A DNA stretch of 64,000 nucleotides from Microvirga sp. (GCA_029266525.1 JAQSWQ010000009.1:1-64000); one strand, 5' to 3'; counted from the first letter of the stretch, positions 1 through 7,695 are shown. The notes: generated from the letters alone by a model not told the origin. Translations and numbers: made by a program.

Positions 1-237
1 CGGGACGGGCAGAAAAAGCTAGCGCGCGGGCTCAATCCGGATGGAAGCCTGAAGTACTCTTGGGTTCGGCTGGCGCCCGGGTCCGAGCAGGGCGGCTTTG
101 AAGAGCCCGAGGCATTTGATGCGATCAAGACCGCGTTGGCCGAGGTTTTCGTCACCATCGGCAAGCCACTGATCGCCGAGGCGCTCGCGGAATCTGGAAT
201 CACGGCGCCGAAGACGAATACCAAAAACGTCTCATGA
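1..237 (+). CDS. Partial hypothetical protein (C-terminal 78 residues)
   Basis: An open frame enters from the left edge and ends at TGA 235-237, giving the last 78 residues of a protein whose start lies outside the window. The fragment is soluble, with a short amphipathic stretch and a Lys/Asn/Thr-rich tail. I do not recognise a family. It lies on the element side of the tyrosine recombinase and tRNA-Arg, so it is probably part of the integrated element. Base composition is a little less GC-rich than the core genes further right, which would fit cargo, but this was judged by eye. Confidence 0.5.
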   Translation, partial: RDGQKKLARGLNPDGSLKYSWVRLAPGSEQGGFEEPEAFDAIKTALAEVFVTIGKPLIAEALAESGITAPKTNTKNVS

Positions 238-357
238 CGATGATGCACGCTCACCTCGGGCTCACCCTGATCAACTCGACCGCTAGCGGCGGCAGCGGGA
301 CCGGCGCATGACGGCCGGGCCCGACGGCCGGCCTAATACACAGAAGGCATACGCGCC

Positions 358-612
358 ATGGCCGACCAAATCCGGGTTCTCACGGTTTATCCGCCTGCCG
401 TTCATGTCACGGGTCAAAAAGCGCCGGTGAAGCGACAGCGGCGCAGGCCGACGCTCGCGAGCGAACTGCGGCAGGCGAGGAGGGCAGGGCTGAGCGTCAC
501 GGCGGCGATCATCGATCCGGACGGGCGGCTCTCGTTGCAGTTCGGCGAGCCGACGGCCGAAAGTGTGGAAAGCAACCCGTGGGACCGAGTGCTGAACCAT
601 GCGCAGAACTAA
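358..612 (+). CDS. Small hypothetical protein paired with a phage-type integrase
   Basis: An 84-residue basic protein. Residues about 25-45 are Arg/Lys-rich with a predicted helix, followed by a short strand-like stretch around the 'DPDGRLSLQFG' motif. Small proteins of this shape commonly sit directly upstream of tyrosine integrases in rhizobial prophages and islands; I infer an accessory role (excisionase-like or hypothetical) from position only. Its 3' end overlaps the start of the integrase by 14 bp, so the two are probably translationally coupled. The function is unproven. Confidence 0.6.
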   Translation: MADQIRVLTVYPPAVHVTGQKAPVKRQRRRPTLASELRQARRAGLSVTAAIIDPDGRLSLQFGEPTAESVESNPWDRVLNHAQN

Positions 613-1693
613 GAGTGGGCTCCCAAAGCATTGCTCATGGAACACCGACAGGCACCGCAAACGCCGCGTCCGATTCCGCAAGAGCGGTTTCACCACCTAC
701 CTGGTCGGCACCCCATGGTCGGAGGAGTTCATGCGGCACTACGCGGCCGCTCTCGATGGCGTGAAGGCGCAGGCCATAAACATCGGTGCGGGGCGGACGG
801 TCGCCGGTACCGTGAACGCGCTCGTGGCCGCCTACCTCGACCCGGCCTCGACATCGCCCTTCAAGACGCTGGCCGCCGAGACGAAGCGCTCGCGCCGCAA
901 CATCCTGGAGAACTTTCGCGAGGCCTACGGCAGCCTGCCGCTCTACCGTAGCGACAAAAACGGTCGCCGAACGATGCTTCTGACGCGCGAGCACGTGCAG
1001 CGGATCGTGAACGCGAAGTCGGCGACGCCGTTCGCGCAGCGCAACTTCCTGCACGCGCTCCACGCGGTGTTCAAGTGGGCGCTGAGCGAAGGCCGAATCC
1101 CGCATGATCCGACCCTCGGCGTGACACGCGTCAAGGCGAGGAGCACCGGGTATCGAACTTGGTCTGAACAGGACATCGAACGCTTCGAGGTGAAGCATCC
1201 CATCGGCACCAAGGCGCGCCTCGCCTTCGCACTATTGCTCTACACGGGCCAGCGTCGCGGTGACGTACTGAGGATGGGACCGCGCGACGTGCATGACGGC
1301 TTTCTTACCATCGACCAGAGCAAGACGGAGGGCCAGGCAGAAGCCCACGTCGAGATTCCCGTTCATCCGAAGCTGTGCGAGATCATCGAGGCCACGGCAA
1401 CAGTCGGCGTTAATACCTTTTTGGTCACGAACTTCGGCACGGCGTACACCGCCGCGGGGTTTGGCAACTGGTTCCGTGAGCTTTGCGACACGGCAGACTG
1501 CCCGGAGCTCTCAGCCCACGGCCTGCGCAAGGCCACTGCCCGCAGGCTCGCCGAGCTCGGTTGCACGCCGCATCACATCGCGGCCATTCTCGGCCACGCC
1601 TCCCTGGCCATGGTGCAACTTTACACGAAGGCCGCCGACCGCAAGCGCCTGGCGCAGGAGGCGATGACGCGGCTCATTGAGAGCAGAGCGTGA
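599..1693 (+). CDS. Phage-type tyrosine recombinase / integrase
   Basis: A 364-residue site-specific recombinase of the lambda-integrase superfamily that would insert or excise a mobile element at the neighbouring tRNA. It has an N-terminal arm-binding region (residues 1-60), a SAM-like core-binding domain (about 70-180) and a C-terminal catalytic domain (about 185-350). The catalytic residues are visible: R219 in TGQRRGD, H307 and R310 in HGLRK, H333 in GHAS and nucleophile Y342. The length is normal and no frameshift is seen, so it looks intact. It overlaps the small gene upstream, ends 79 bp from the 3' end of tRNA-Arg(CCT) and is followed at once by a perfect hairpin. The placement is typical of an integrase sitting at one end of its element. 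Confidence 0.95.
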   Translation: MRRTKSGLPKHCSWNTDRHRKRRVRFRKSGFTTYLVGTPWSEEFMRHYAAALDGVKAQAINIGAGRTVAGTVNALVAAYLDPASTSPFKTLAAETKRSRRNILENFREAYGSLPLYRSDKNGRRTMLLTREHVQRIVNAKSATPFAQRNFLHALHAVFKWALSEGRIPHDPTLGVTRVKARSTGYRTWSEQDIERFEVKHPIGTKARLAFALLLYTGQRRGDVLRMGPRDVHDGFLTIDQSKTEGQAEAHVEIPVHPKLCEIIEATATVGVNTFLVTNFGTAYTAAGFGNWFRELCDTADCPELSAHGLRKATARRLAELGCTPHHIAAILGHASLAMVQLYTKAADRKRLAQEAMTRLIESRA

Positions 1694-1696
1694 ACA

Positions 1697-1733
1697 TGCT
1701 TTGTCCAACCTGGGCTTTGGGTTGGACAAAGCA
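1697..1733 (+). terminator. Perfect 14-bp inverted repeat after the integrase
   Basis: The arms TGCTTTGTCCAACC (1697-1710) and its exact complement (1720-1733) enclose a 9-nt loop. The hairpin begins three bases after the integrase stop. It is the obvious candidate terminator of the integrase transcript and would also shield the oppositely oriented tRNA. There is no U-tract directly after the stem, so a recombination or protein-binding role near the attachment site is an alternative. Confidence 0.65.
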
Positions 1734-1772
1734 CCTGCTAAGCCCTTGAAAAGGCGAAGACTGAAACAAAGG

Positions 1773-1815
1773 TGGCGGTCCCGGGAGGACTCGAACCTCC
1801 GACCAACGGTTTAGG
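1773..1815. other. Predicted attachment site (tRNA 3' half)
   Basis: Tyrosine recombinases of this type usually recombine within the 3' part of a tRNA gene. The integrase lies on the 3' side of tRNA-Arg(CCT), so the core of the att site should fall in the T-arm/acceptor region here. The second copy would lie to the left of the window. No duplicate is visible within these 64 kb. This is inference from the gene arrangement. Confidence 0.45.
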
Positions 1816-1849
1816 AAACCGCTGCTCTGTCCTGCTGAGCTACGGGACC
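1773..1849 (-). tRNA. tRNA-Arg (anticodon CCT)
   Basis: On the minus strand a complete cloverleaf can be drawn: 7-bp acceptor stem GGTCCCG/CGGGACC, D-stem GCTC/GAGC, anticodon stem GCGGT/ACCGT with loop TTCCTAA (anticodon CCT, reading AGG), T-stem GGAGG/CCTCC with TTCGAGT, discriminator G and an encoded CCA at 1773-1775. The tRNA is transcribed away from the core genome towards the integrase. Its 3' end is the likely integration target, and the gene has been left intact by the insertion. Confidence 0.96.
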
Positions 1850-1924
1850 TTGCACTTCCCTTGCACTTGGGATCCCAACCTACCAAACCCCGGAGCAGGG
1901 GTGAAGTGCGTGAAAGGACTCGCT

Positions 1925-1980
1925 GCTGTGGTGCGCGCGCGTGACGTGCCTGGCTGTGGTGCGCGCGCGTGACGTGCCTG
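1925..1980. repeat. 28-bp perfect tandem duplication
   Basis: Two identical 28-bp units (1925-1952 and 1953-1980) lie head to tail between the tRNA promoter side and the pseudogene scar. Each contains an alternating GCGCGCGC tract and GTGACGTGCCTG. A shorter tandem pair built on TTGCACTT (1850-1871) precedes it. No open frame is credible here. The duplication looks recent because there is no divergence between copies. Confidence 0.9.
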
Positions 1981-2076
1981 GTCTGCACCTGTGCAGAGGT
2001 CTTCGATTGTTCTTCGTGTATATCCGTGGCAGCGAGCTCGGTAGCATCAACAGCGCGCGATGGAGGTCGTTTACGA

Positions 2077-2370
2077 TCAGCGCTGACCGGCAGCTTCCCG
2101 CTTGTGCGTCTCGGAGTGAAAGGCGCAATGGCCGACGAGGCACGCAAGCACCGTCCATCCCGAAAGTGCGCCAAGCACCAAGCCCACGACGATCAGCGTG
2201 CCGGCACCGGCGATGGCGTGGCGGACCGCCAAGGCACCGCTGGCAACGGCGCGGTGACGTTTCGCCCAGTGCCGGCGGTCGGCGTCGCTGTCAAGAATGT
2301 CGTTGACGAGATAGATTCCGGACGCGGCAAGCGAGAGCGCGACCGCGATTGGTCGCAAGGAGCTCGCGAA
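2077..2370 (-). pseudogene. Fragment of a UbiA-family prenyltransferase
   Basis: About 70 residues match the core of UbiA-type membrane prenyltransferases, including the Asp-rich motif NDILDSDADRRH, followed by KRHRAVASG and a transmembrane helix. UbiA proteins are near 300 residues, so both ends are missing: translation runs out of the family after 'LACLVG' and no upstream helix is present in frame. The fragment is joined in another frame to the broken membrane protein next to it. I read it as a decayed remnant, not a functional gene. Confidence 0.7.
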
Positions 2371-3012
2371 AGCGCAAGATATAGGCCGCCCAGTCGCGGG
2401 TCGCCGCGAGGTGCCAGGAGGATGCGCCGAGGGCGAGAACGGCGAGCACCCCGAAGCTCGCGGGCGCCATCCACCGCGCCGCCAGTCCGGGCATCCGTTC
2501 CCCAGCCAGGAGCACGAGCGCCAGCAGGAGCGTGACGAAGGCCGGATGATTGCGCGCGACGAATTGCAGATAGGGTGCCATGAAGCGGTCCGACGATAAC
2601 GCGGCGAGCACGAGTCCGGCCGTCACGCCGCAGAAGACCCCCATTGCGAAACCTCGCCCATCGCTGATGCCCGGCGATGACTGCAAGCGCGAACGAAGCC
2701 GGCCGCGACGAGCGCCGCGAGCCCGAACCAGGCGCAGAGAAGATACAGGAACCTCGCGGGCGCGCCCTCTTCCCCACGCGCCCGCACCAAGGCCGCGGCA
2801 GCGAGCAGCGGCCCGAGAAAGACCGTCGCTTCGTGCAGCAGCAGCGCCGGCACTGCCATCGCTGCGACCACGATCCGGCCGCGCCGACCGAGGGGTCCGA
2901 ACAGCACCGAAAACAGCAGGAGCCAGAAATACGGGACCGCCGTGCTCGCCTCGGCGATTAGGGCGAAGGAGGCGCATTCGAGAGCATCGTTCGCTCGCGA
3001 GTTCGGGTGCAA
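2371..3012 (-). pseudogene. Frameshifted multi-spanning membrane protein
   Basis: Two overlapping minus-strand frames together give about 200 residues of hydrophobic helices. The N-terminal part (3012 to about 2680) has three to four membrane segments. The C-terminal part (about 2660 to 2371) has three more, ending in a 'WHLAATRDWAAYILRF' segment. The reading frame switches near 2660-2690, after 'FVRACSH'. There is no good start with a ribosome site, and the 3' side runs straight into the UbiA fragment. The family is not recognised; polytopic proteins of polysaccharide loci have a similar look. The frameshift and the fused neighbour argue for a dead gene. Confidence 0.6.
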
Positions 3013-3033
3013 CGATACAGCACCCGCGCAAAG

Positions 3034-4161
3034 TCAGGAGGGCCGAGCGGCGGTCCTCGCGGCGCGGCCCCGGGCTGCGGCGGCTTTGGCCCGGTAGGCG
3101 AGGTTGTCGGGCGCCGCCGCCGCCGCCGCCGCCGCCCTCTCGAACGCCTCCGCAGCCTCGGCGAATCGCTCTAGCCGCAGCAACGCGATCCCGCGTAGAT
3201 CGTGCGCGAACTCGCCGAAGATGCGGCGGTCGTAGGAGGTGCCGGACTTCACCGGCCTGTCCACATCCGTTGCGACGAGGTCATCCAGGATCGCCACAGC
3301 CTCTTCGTGCCGTCCGGCCGCGATCAGCGCCCGTGCGCGAAGGAACAACAGGTCGCACTCGTTCGGAAAGGACTCGATCGCTTCGTTCAGGATCGGAAGC
3401 GCATCCTGCCCCTCGTTGCTGAGAATCCGAGCAAGCACCTGATAGGCTAGGCCGCCATACGCCCGGCGCGTCAGCAGATCGAGCTGGCGTTGAGCGCTAA
3501 TCGCCCTATTGCACGCGGCAATCGCCTCGTCGTCGCGGCTAAGTGCGGCGAGTGTCTCAGCAAGGCAGGCCCAGTAAAACGGCCGATCCGGCTCTTCCTG
3601 CACGGCGCGGCGAAGGAGCGCCAGGTTGCGCTCGTGTTTGTGAGTGATATCCCCTTCATATCCCACATGCGTGAGCCTGAGCGGCGTCGACCGGATCTCC
3701 ATTCCCTCGACGGCGCAGACGGCCTTGACGGGGCTGGTGATGTTCTCGTGGATGATACCGCGGAAGCGGATGCGCGGGTCGTTGCGAAAGAGGCGCAGTT
3801 CGGTTCCAGGCGTCAAACCTCGCTGCCATTCAAGTGTGAGCGTCGCCCCGGCAAGACGCGGATCGTCAAGAAGCTCGGAAAGCCGGACGCCCTCCGGCAC
3901 ATGCAAGCGGTCGTCGGCGTCGACCCAGAGGATCCAGTCGCCGGTCGCTTGATCGAGGGAGTAGTTCCGGGCCGCGGCGAAGTCGTTCGGCCACGGAATC
4001 TCGTAGAGCCGCGCGCCATGCGCACGCGCGATCTCACGGGTCCGGTCCCTGGACCCGGTGTCCACGACGACGATCTCGTCGACATGCCCCTTTAGCGACG
4101 CGAGGCAGTCGCCGAGAAAGCGCTCCTCATTGCGCACGATCATCGCCGCGGAGATGCGCAT
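3034..4161 (-). CDS. Family 2 glycosyltransferase with C-terminal TPR repeats
   Basis: A 375-residue cytosolic enzyme. Residues 1-110 form a GT-A fold: the start 'MIVRNEERFLGDCL', 'VVVDTGSRDRT' for nucleotide-sugar binding, and the metal-binding DxD at D81-A-D83 in WVDADD. A conserved 'RFRGIIHEN' follows near residue 135. From about residue 180 to the end the chain is helical and TPR-like (for example 'RPFYWACLAETLAALSRDDEAIAACNRAI'). GT2 plus TPR is the architecture of the glycocin S-glycosyltransferase SunS, but also of many uncharacterised bacterial proteins. An in-frame GTG at 4167 is an alternative start. The gene follows a short peptide gene by about 50 bp on the same strand and is probably co-transcribed. 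An alanine run near the C-terminus is encoded by (GCC)8. Confidence 0.85.
   Translation of the reverse strand: MRISAAMIVRNEERFLGDCLASLKGHVDEIVVVDTGSRDRTREIARAHGARLYEIPWPNDFAAARNYSLDQATGDWILWVDADDRLHVPEGVRLSELLDDPRLAGATLTLEWQRGLTPGTELRLFRNDPRIRFRGIIHENITSPVKAVCAVEGMEIRSTPLRLTHVGYEGDITHKHERNLALLRRAVQEEPDRPFYWACLAETLAALSRDDEAIAACNRAISAQRQLDLLTRRAYGGLAYQVLARILSNEGQDALPILNEAIESFPNECDLLFLRARALIAAGRHEEAVAILDDLVATDVDRPVKSGTSYDRRIFGEFAHDLRGIALLRLERFAEAAEAFERAAAAAAAAPDNLAYRAKAAAARGRAARTAARPS
3113..3136. repeat. (GCC)8 trinucleotide tract
   Basis: Eight uninterrupted GCC triplets within the glycosyltransferase gene encode the alanine run just before 'PDNLAY'. Length changes in steps of three would not shift the frame. 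Confidence 0.9.
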
Positions 4162-4212
4162 GGACACCGTCCATGAACACCCGCGGCGATGGAAAGGCGA
4201 ACTTAGGGCGGC

Positions 4213-4416
4213 TTAGGAGAACAGGCGGAAGAACGGATCGGTGAAACCGTAGTAAGGGATGGTCTGCGCCATCGCCTTGTCGATCTTCATCCCGCTGATC
4301 GGGAACGAAGCCACCACCGGCGCCACGAAGGCCGTGCTGGCGATCATGCGACGGAGCGTCTCGCGCTTCTGCAGGTCGACGTTCGCCGCGTCTTTCTTGT
4401 CGTGTTCGTCAGCCAT
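4213..4416 (-). CDS. Short leader-like peptide upstream of the GT2-TPR gene
   Basis: A 67-residue product with a charged N-terminus (1-23), a hydrophobic stretch (about 24-44, 'RRMIASTAFVAPVVASFPIS') and a possible signal-peptidase site after 'DKAMA'. Cleavage there would release a 17-residue aromatic peptide starting QTIPYYG. A strong ribosome site (AGGAAGGGGG) lies about 7 nt before the ATG. There is no Cys. Similar short proteins with a KRETL...R-hydrophobic stretch are common in alphaproteobacteria without a known role. Its place directly before a SunS-like glycosyltransferase makes an exported or modified peptide possible, but this is inference. Confidence 0.65.
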   Translation of the reverse strand: MADEHDKKDAANVDLQKRETLRRMIASTAFVAPVVASFPISGMKIDKAMAQTIPYYGFTDPFFRLFS

Positions 4417-4847
4417 TGAATAACCCCCTTCCTACATTCGTTCGCACGAACATGCCATTTAGATGACGGCTCGGCAACCGTCCTGATCCGAACTCTGGCG
4501 CATGTGGCTATTCGGCAACAGGCGCTCCGGTGCACAAGCCAATCGTCGTCTCCCGGTCGGCACACTTCATCGCTAACGCCGGTTCCGCTGAAGTCACCTA
4601 AGGCAAAGCGGCTTGCGCGAGCGGCCCCCGATTTCTGCGGGTGGGTAGATTTCTCCCACTCGACCGGCAGCGCATTCGCGAGCCAAATTGCGGCTAACTC
4701 AAGGCTGCGCGAGCTAGGGCAAAGGTTGCGAGCGCCGCCTCAAGCCTGAACTAAGCACCCTGCGAACGCCATAGCAGCCTTGGGCCTGCGATCGGCGCAG
4801 CAAAGGGGGCGTGCCGCATGGGGCGTGACCAGCGGCCCCGCGGCGCC
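4417..4847. other. Intergenic region, no gene supported
   Basis: 431 bp between the peptide gene and the 3' end of the methyltransferase gene. Small open frames on both strands lack ribosome sites and any family resemblance. A 12-bp palindrome-like site, GTTCGCACGAAC (4440-4451), lies about 25 bp before the peptide start and could be an operator. The region is slightly AT-richer than its surroundings, as expected for promoter DNA. Confidence 0.6.
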
Positions 4848-5576
4848 TCACGGCCCGGCCGGGGCCGCGATCAGGACCGGGCTCGCGCGGCTGACACGGC
4901 GGGCTGGGCGCACCGCGACCGGCCGATACAGCTGCTTCGTGGCTTCGACGACGTGCAATCCCGCGAAGGGAAGCGAGAGGCTGATGCCGACGCGCTCCCA
5001 AGCAATCGCGGTGCGCAGGAATACCCAGCTCGGCAGCGGCGGGACATAGAGCGTCTCGGCCCAGCCCTCGGGCGAGAACAGGGTGTCCCGCATCAGGCGG
5101 TTGAGCTGGGAGCGGCTATAGGGCTGGCCGTGGCCGAAGGGCGTCGTGTCCATGCGCGCCCACAGCCCCCGCCGGTTGGGGGCGACCACGATGATCCGCC
5201 CGCCCGGAGTGAGGATGCGCCAGACCTCGTAGAGCAGCTCGGTCGGGCTCTCGACCGCCTCGATCGCATGCACCAGGAGCACGCGGTCGATCGAGGCGTC
5301 GGGCAGCGGCATCATCATCGGGTCGACGAGGGCCGAGGCGGAGAGCCCGGTCGCCGGCCAGTTCACCACGCCTTGCGTCTCGGGCATGAAGGCGAGGGTC
5401 CGCTCGGCCGCGCCGCGTACGGCGAGAAGATATGGCGTGGCGTAGCCGAGCCCCAGGACGCGCAGGCCCTGGACCGGTCCCCAGAAGCGCTCGAGCACGC
5501 GGCCGACAAGCCGGCGCGCGACGCCGCCGAGCGGGCTCGTGTAAAAGGCACGCAGGTCGACGACGTCGATGCTCAT
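4848..5576 (-). CDS. Class I SAM-dependent methyltransferase
   Basis: A 242-residue protein of the Methyltransf_11 type. The glycine-rich SAM-binding motif reads 'VLGLGYATPYLL' (about residues 40-51), and 'MPLPDASIDRVLLVHAIEAVE' forms the acidic and post-I region (about 89-109). 'ILTPGGRIIVVAPNRRGLWAR' (about 121-141) is the usual strand-4/loop signature. The substrate is not predictable. It is transcribed divergently from glyoxalase II, an arrangement often seen in rhizobia. The 105-bp gap between the two starts should hold both promoters. Confidence 0.85.
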   Translation of the reverse strand: MSIDVVDLRAFYTSPLGGVARRLVGRVLERFWGPVQGLRVLGLGYATPYLLAVRGAAERTLAFMPETQGVVNWPATGLSASALVDPMMMPLPDASIDRVLLVHAIEAVESPTELLYEVWRILTPGGRIIVVAPNRRGLWARMDTTPFGHGQPYSRSQLNRLMRDTLFSPEGWAETLYVPPLPSWVFLRTAIAWERVGISLSLPFAGLHVVEATKQLYRPVAVRPARRVSRASPVLIAAPAGP

Positions 5577-5681
5577 CGCAATCCCGGTGCAGAATGAAGG
5601 CGGCGCCGCGGATCATGCAAGGCCGTTTTCGAGCGCCGCTGGGCCGTGCTAGCACAGCGCTCGCCCGAGGAGTCCCTAGAG

Positions 5682-6449
5682 ATGCCAGCCGAGATCCGCG
5701 CCTTCCGCTGCCTGTCCGACAACATCGGCGCGCTGATCCGCGATTCTGCGACGGGCGCTTGCGCCGCCATCGATGCCCCAGAGGAGGCGCCGATCGTCAA
5801 CGCGCTCCAGGAGGCGGGTTGGACCTTGTCCGACATCATCGTCACTCATCGCCATGCCGACCACGTTCAGGGCATCGAGGGGCTGAAGCGGCGCTACGGC
5901 TGCCGCGTCGTCGCGCCCGAGAAGGCGCGCGGCCAGGTGCCGGCGGTCGACGCCTATGTACGCGAGGGCGACACGGTGCGGGTCGGCGAGCTCGCGGCGC
6001 ATGTCTGGGAGACGCCAGGCCACTGCATCGACCACGTCGTCTATTGGTTCGCGGCCGACCGCGCGCTCTTTGCCGGCGACACGCTCTTCACGCTCGGCTG
6101 CGGACGCGTGATGGAGTCGACCCACGCCCAGATGTGGGATTCTCTGACGCGGCTCGCGGCGCTGCCGGACGAGGCGCGGGTCTACAGCGGGCACGATTAC
6201 GTGCTCTCGAACGGCAAGTTCGCCCTCGCCGCCGATCCCGACAACCCGGCGCTCAAGGCCCGCATGGCCGAGGCCGAGGCCGCGAAGGCCGAGGGGCGTT
6301 TCCTCATCCCCTCGACCATCGGCGAGGAGAAGGCGACGAACCCTTTCCTGCGGGCCGGCGAGCCGGCGCTCGCGCGCTCAGTCAAGATGGAAGGCGCCGA
6401 GCCGGTGGCCGTGTTCCAGGCGTTGCGCGAATGGAAGAACCGGTTCTAG
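5682..6449 (+). CDS. gloB: Hydroxyacylglutathione hydrolase (glyoxalase II)
   Basis: A 255-residue metallo-beta-lactamase-fold hydrolase that cleaves S-lactoylglutathione to lactate and glutathione, the second step of methylglyoxal detoxification. The metal motif THRHADH is present (about residues 53-59), followed by 'TPGHCIDHVVYW' and 'AGDTLFTLGCGRVMEST'. The C-terminal substrate domain has 'YSGHDYVLSNGKFA' and ends with the usual 'ATNPFLR' region. I chose ATG 5682, preceded by GAGGAG, over an upstream in-frame GTG at 5646. It heads a three-gene run with a cupin and an acetyltransferase. Confidence 0.93.
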   Translation: MPAEIRAFRCLSDNIGALIRDSATGACAAIDAPEEAPIVNALQEAGWTLSDIIVTHRHADHVQGIEGLKRRYGCRVVAPEKARGQVPAVDAYVREGDTVRVGELAAHVWETPGHCIDHVVYWFAADRALFAGDTLFTLGCGRVMESTHAQMWDSLTRLAALPDEARVYSGHDYVLSNGKFALAADPDNPALKARMAEAEAAKAEGRFLIPSTIGEEKATNPFLRAGEPALARSVKMEGAEPVAVFQALREWKNRF

Positions 6450-6454
6450 GCGCG

Positions 6455-6913
6455 ATGCCCGCCGACACGTCCAGCGCCGCCGACGTGGTGCGGCTTCTCG
6501 ATCTCGCGCCGCATCCCGAGGGCGGTCATTACCGCCAAACCTTCCGTGACGAACGCCAGGTCTCGCGCGGCCGCGCGGCCTCGACCGCGATTTATTATCT
6601 CCTCGCCGCGGGCGAGACCTCGGAATGGCACCGCGTCGACGCCGCGGAGGTCTGGCACTTCTATGCCGGCGCGCCGCTCGCGATCGCGGTTTCGCAAGAC
6701 GGCCGCGACGTCTCCGAGCACCACCTCGGGCCCGAGCTCGCGCGCGGTCAGCGGCCGCAAGTGGTCGTGCCGGCGGGCACCTGGCAGAGAGCGACGAGCC
6801 TCGGCGCTTGGACGCTGGTCGGCTGCACGGTCGCCCCGGGCTTCGACTTCTCGGGCTTCGAGATCGCGCCGCCGGGGTGGCGGCCCGAGCCGCGGCCGGG
6901 CCGGCCGGCATGA
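6455..6913 (+). CDS. Cupin-like DUF985 protein
   Basis: A 152-residue single-domain beta-barrel of the Cupin_5 (DUF985) family, marked by 'HPEGGHYRQTFRDE' near the start, 'SEWHRVDAAEVWHFYAG' in the middle and 'GCTVAPGFDFSGFEI' near the end. Enzymatic function of the family is unsettled. The start at 6455 is 5 bp after the gloB stop; an in-frame ATG at 6431 would overlap gloB. Its stop overlaps the ATG of the next gene (ATGA), so translation is probably coupled through the operon. Confidence 0.85.
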   Translation: MPADTSSAADVVRLLDLAPHPEGGHYRQTFRDERQVSRGRAASTAIYYLLAAGETSEWHRVDAAEVWHFYAGAPLAIAVSQDGRDVSEHHLGPELARGQRPQVVVPAGTWQRATSLGAWTLVGCTVAPGFDFSGFEIAPPGWRPEPRPGRPA

Positions 6914-7695
6914 GCGACTTCACCCTCGTCCAGCAGCTCGAGACGCGGCTGATCAATGCCTGGCCGTCCTTCGAGACGCAGATCGCCGGCGGCTGGGTCC
7001 TGCGCTTCGCCAAGGGCTATTCGAAGCGCGCCAACGCCGCAACGCCGCTCGTGCCCGGCGTGACCCTTGAGGACGAGCTCGTCGATCACATCGTCGCGCA
7101 ATACGAGAAGCAGAAGATCCGCCCGTGCTTCCGCCTGACCTCGCTTCAAGCCGAGGATGTCGATGCGCGGCTCGCCGCCCGGGGCTTCGAGGAGATCGAG
7201 CCGACCTTCGGCATGGTTGCGGAGCTACAGGGGCTCGCTCCGGAGGAGCTCGCGGCCGATCACGCGGTCAGGATCGAGAACCGCGTCGACCCGCGTTGGG
7301 TGCGCGGTGCCGCGAGCTCCTATGGCGGCGACAAGGCCGACGACTCGGTCCTGATCGAGATCGTCTCGCGCATCCGCCAGCCCGTGGCCTTTGCGACCCT
7401 CGATCTGGACGAGCGCCCGGTCGCCTGGGGTCTCGCCGTCGCGGAGCGGGGCTATGTCGGGCTCTACGATGTCGTGGTGGCGCCCGAGTTGCGCGGATTG
7501 GGGCTCGCCCGCACCATCGTCATGGAGCTGATGGCGTGGGGCCGCGAGCAGGGCGCGACGCACGCTTATCTCCAGGTGCGTGAGGAGAACGAGGTCGCGC
7601 GCGCGCTCTATCGTTCGCTCGGCTTCACCGACGCTTACCGCTATACGCACCGGGTGACGCCGCAGAAGCCCGCGCCGGCGCGAAGGTCGCGATGA
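6910..7695 (+). CDS. GNAT family N-acetyltransferase
   Basis: A 261-residue protein with a divergent N-terminal half starting MSDFTLVQQLE and a C-terminal GNAT fold (about residues 120-250). The acetyl-CoA motif appears as 'VVVAPELRGLGLARTIVMEL' (R/Q-x-x-G-x-G/A), and 'REENEVARALYRSLGFTDAYRY' forms the last strand-helix. The substrate is unknown. The start overlaps the cupin stop by 4 bp. The last 71 bp overlap, antisense, the 3' end of the DMT transporter gene, so one of the two C-termini is encoded on dual-use DNA. Confidence 0.88.
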   Translation: MSDFTLVQQLETRLINAWPSFETQIAGGWVLRFAKGYSKRANAATPLVPGVTLEDELVDHIVAQYEKQKIRPCFRLTSLQAEDVDARLAARGFEEIEPTFGMVAELQGLAPEELAADHAVRIENRVDPRWVRGAASSYGGDKADDSVLIEIVSRIRQPVAFATLDLDERPVAWGLAVAERGYVGLYDVVVAPELRGLGLARTIVMELMAWGREQGATHAYLQVREENEVARALYRSLGFTDAYRYTHRVTPQKPAPARRSR

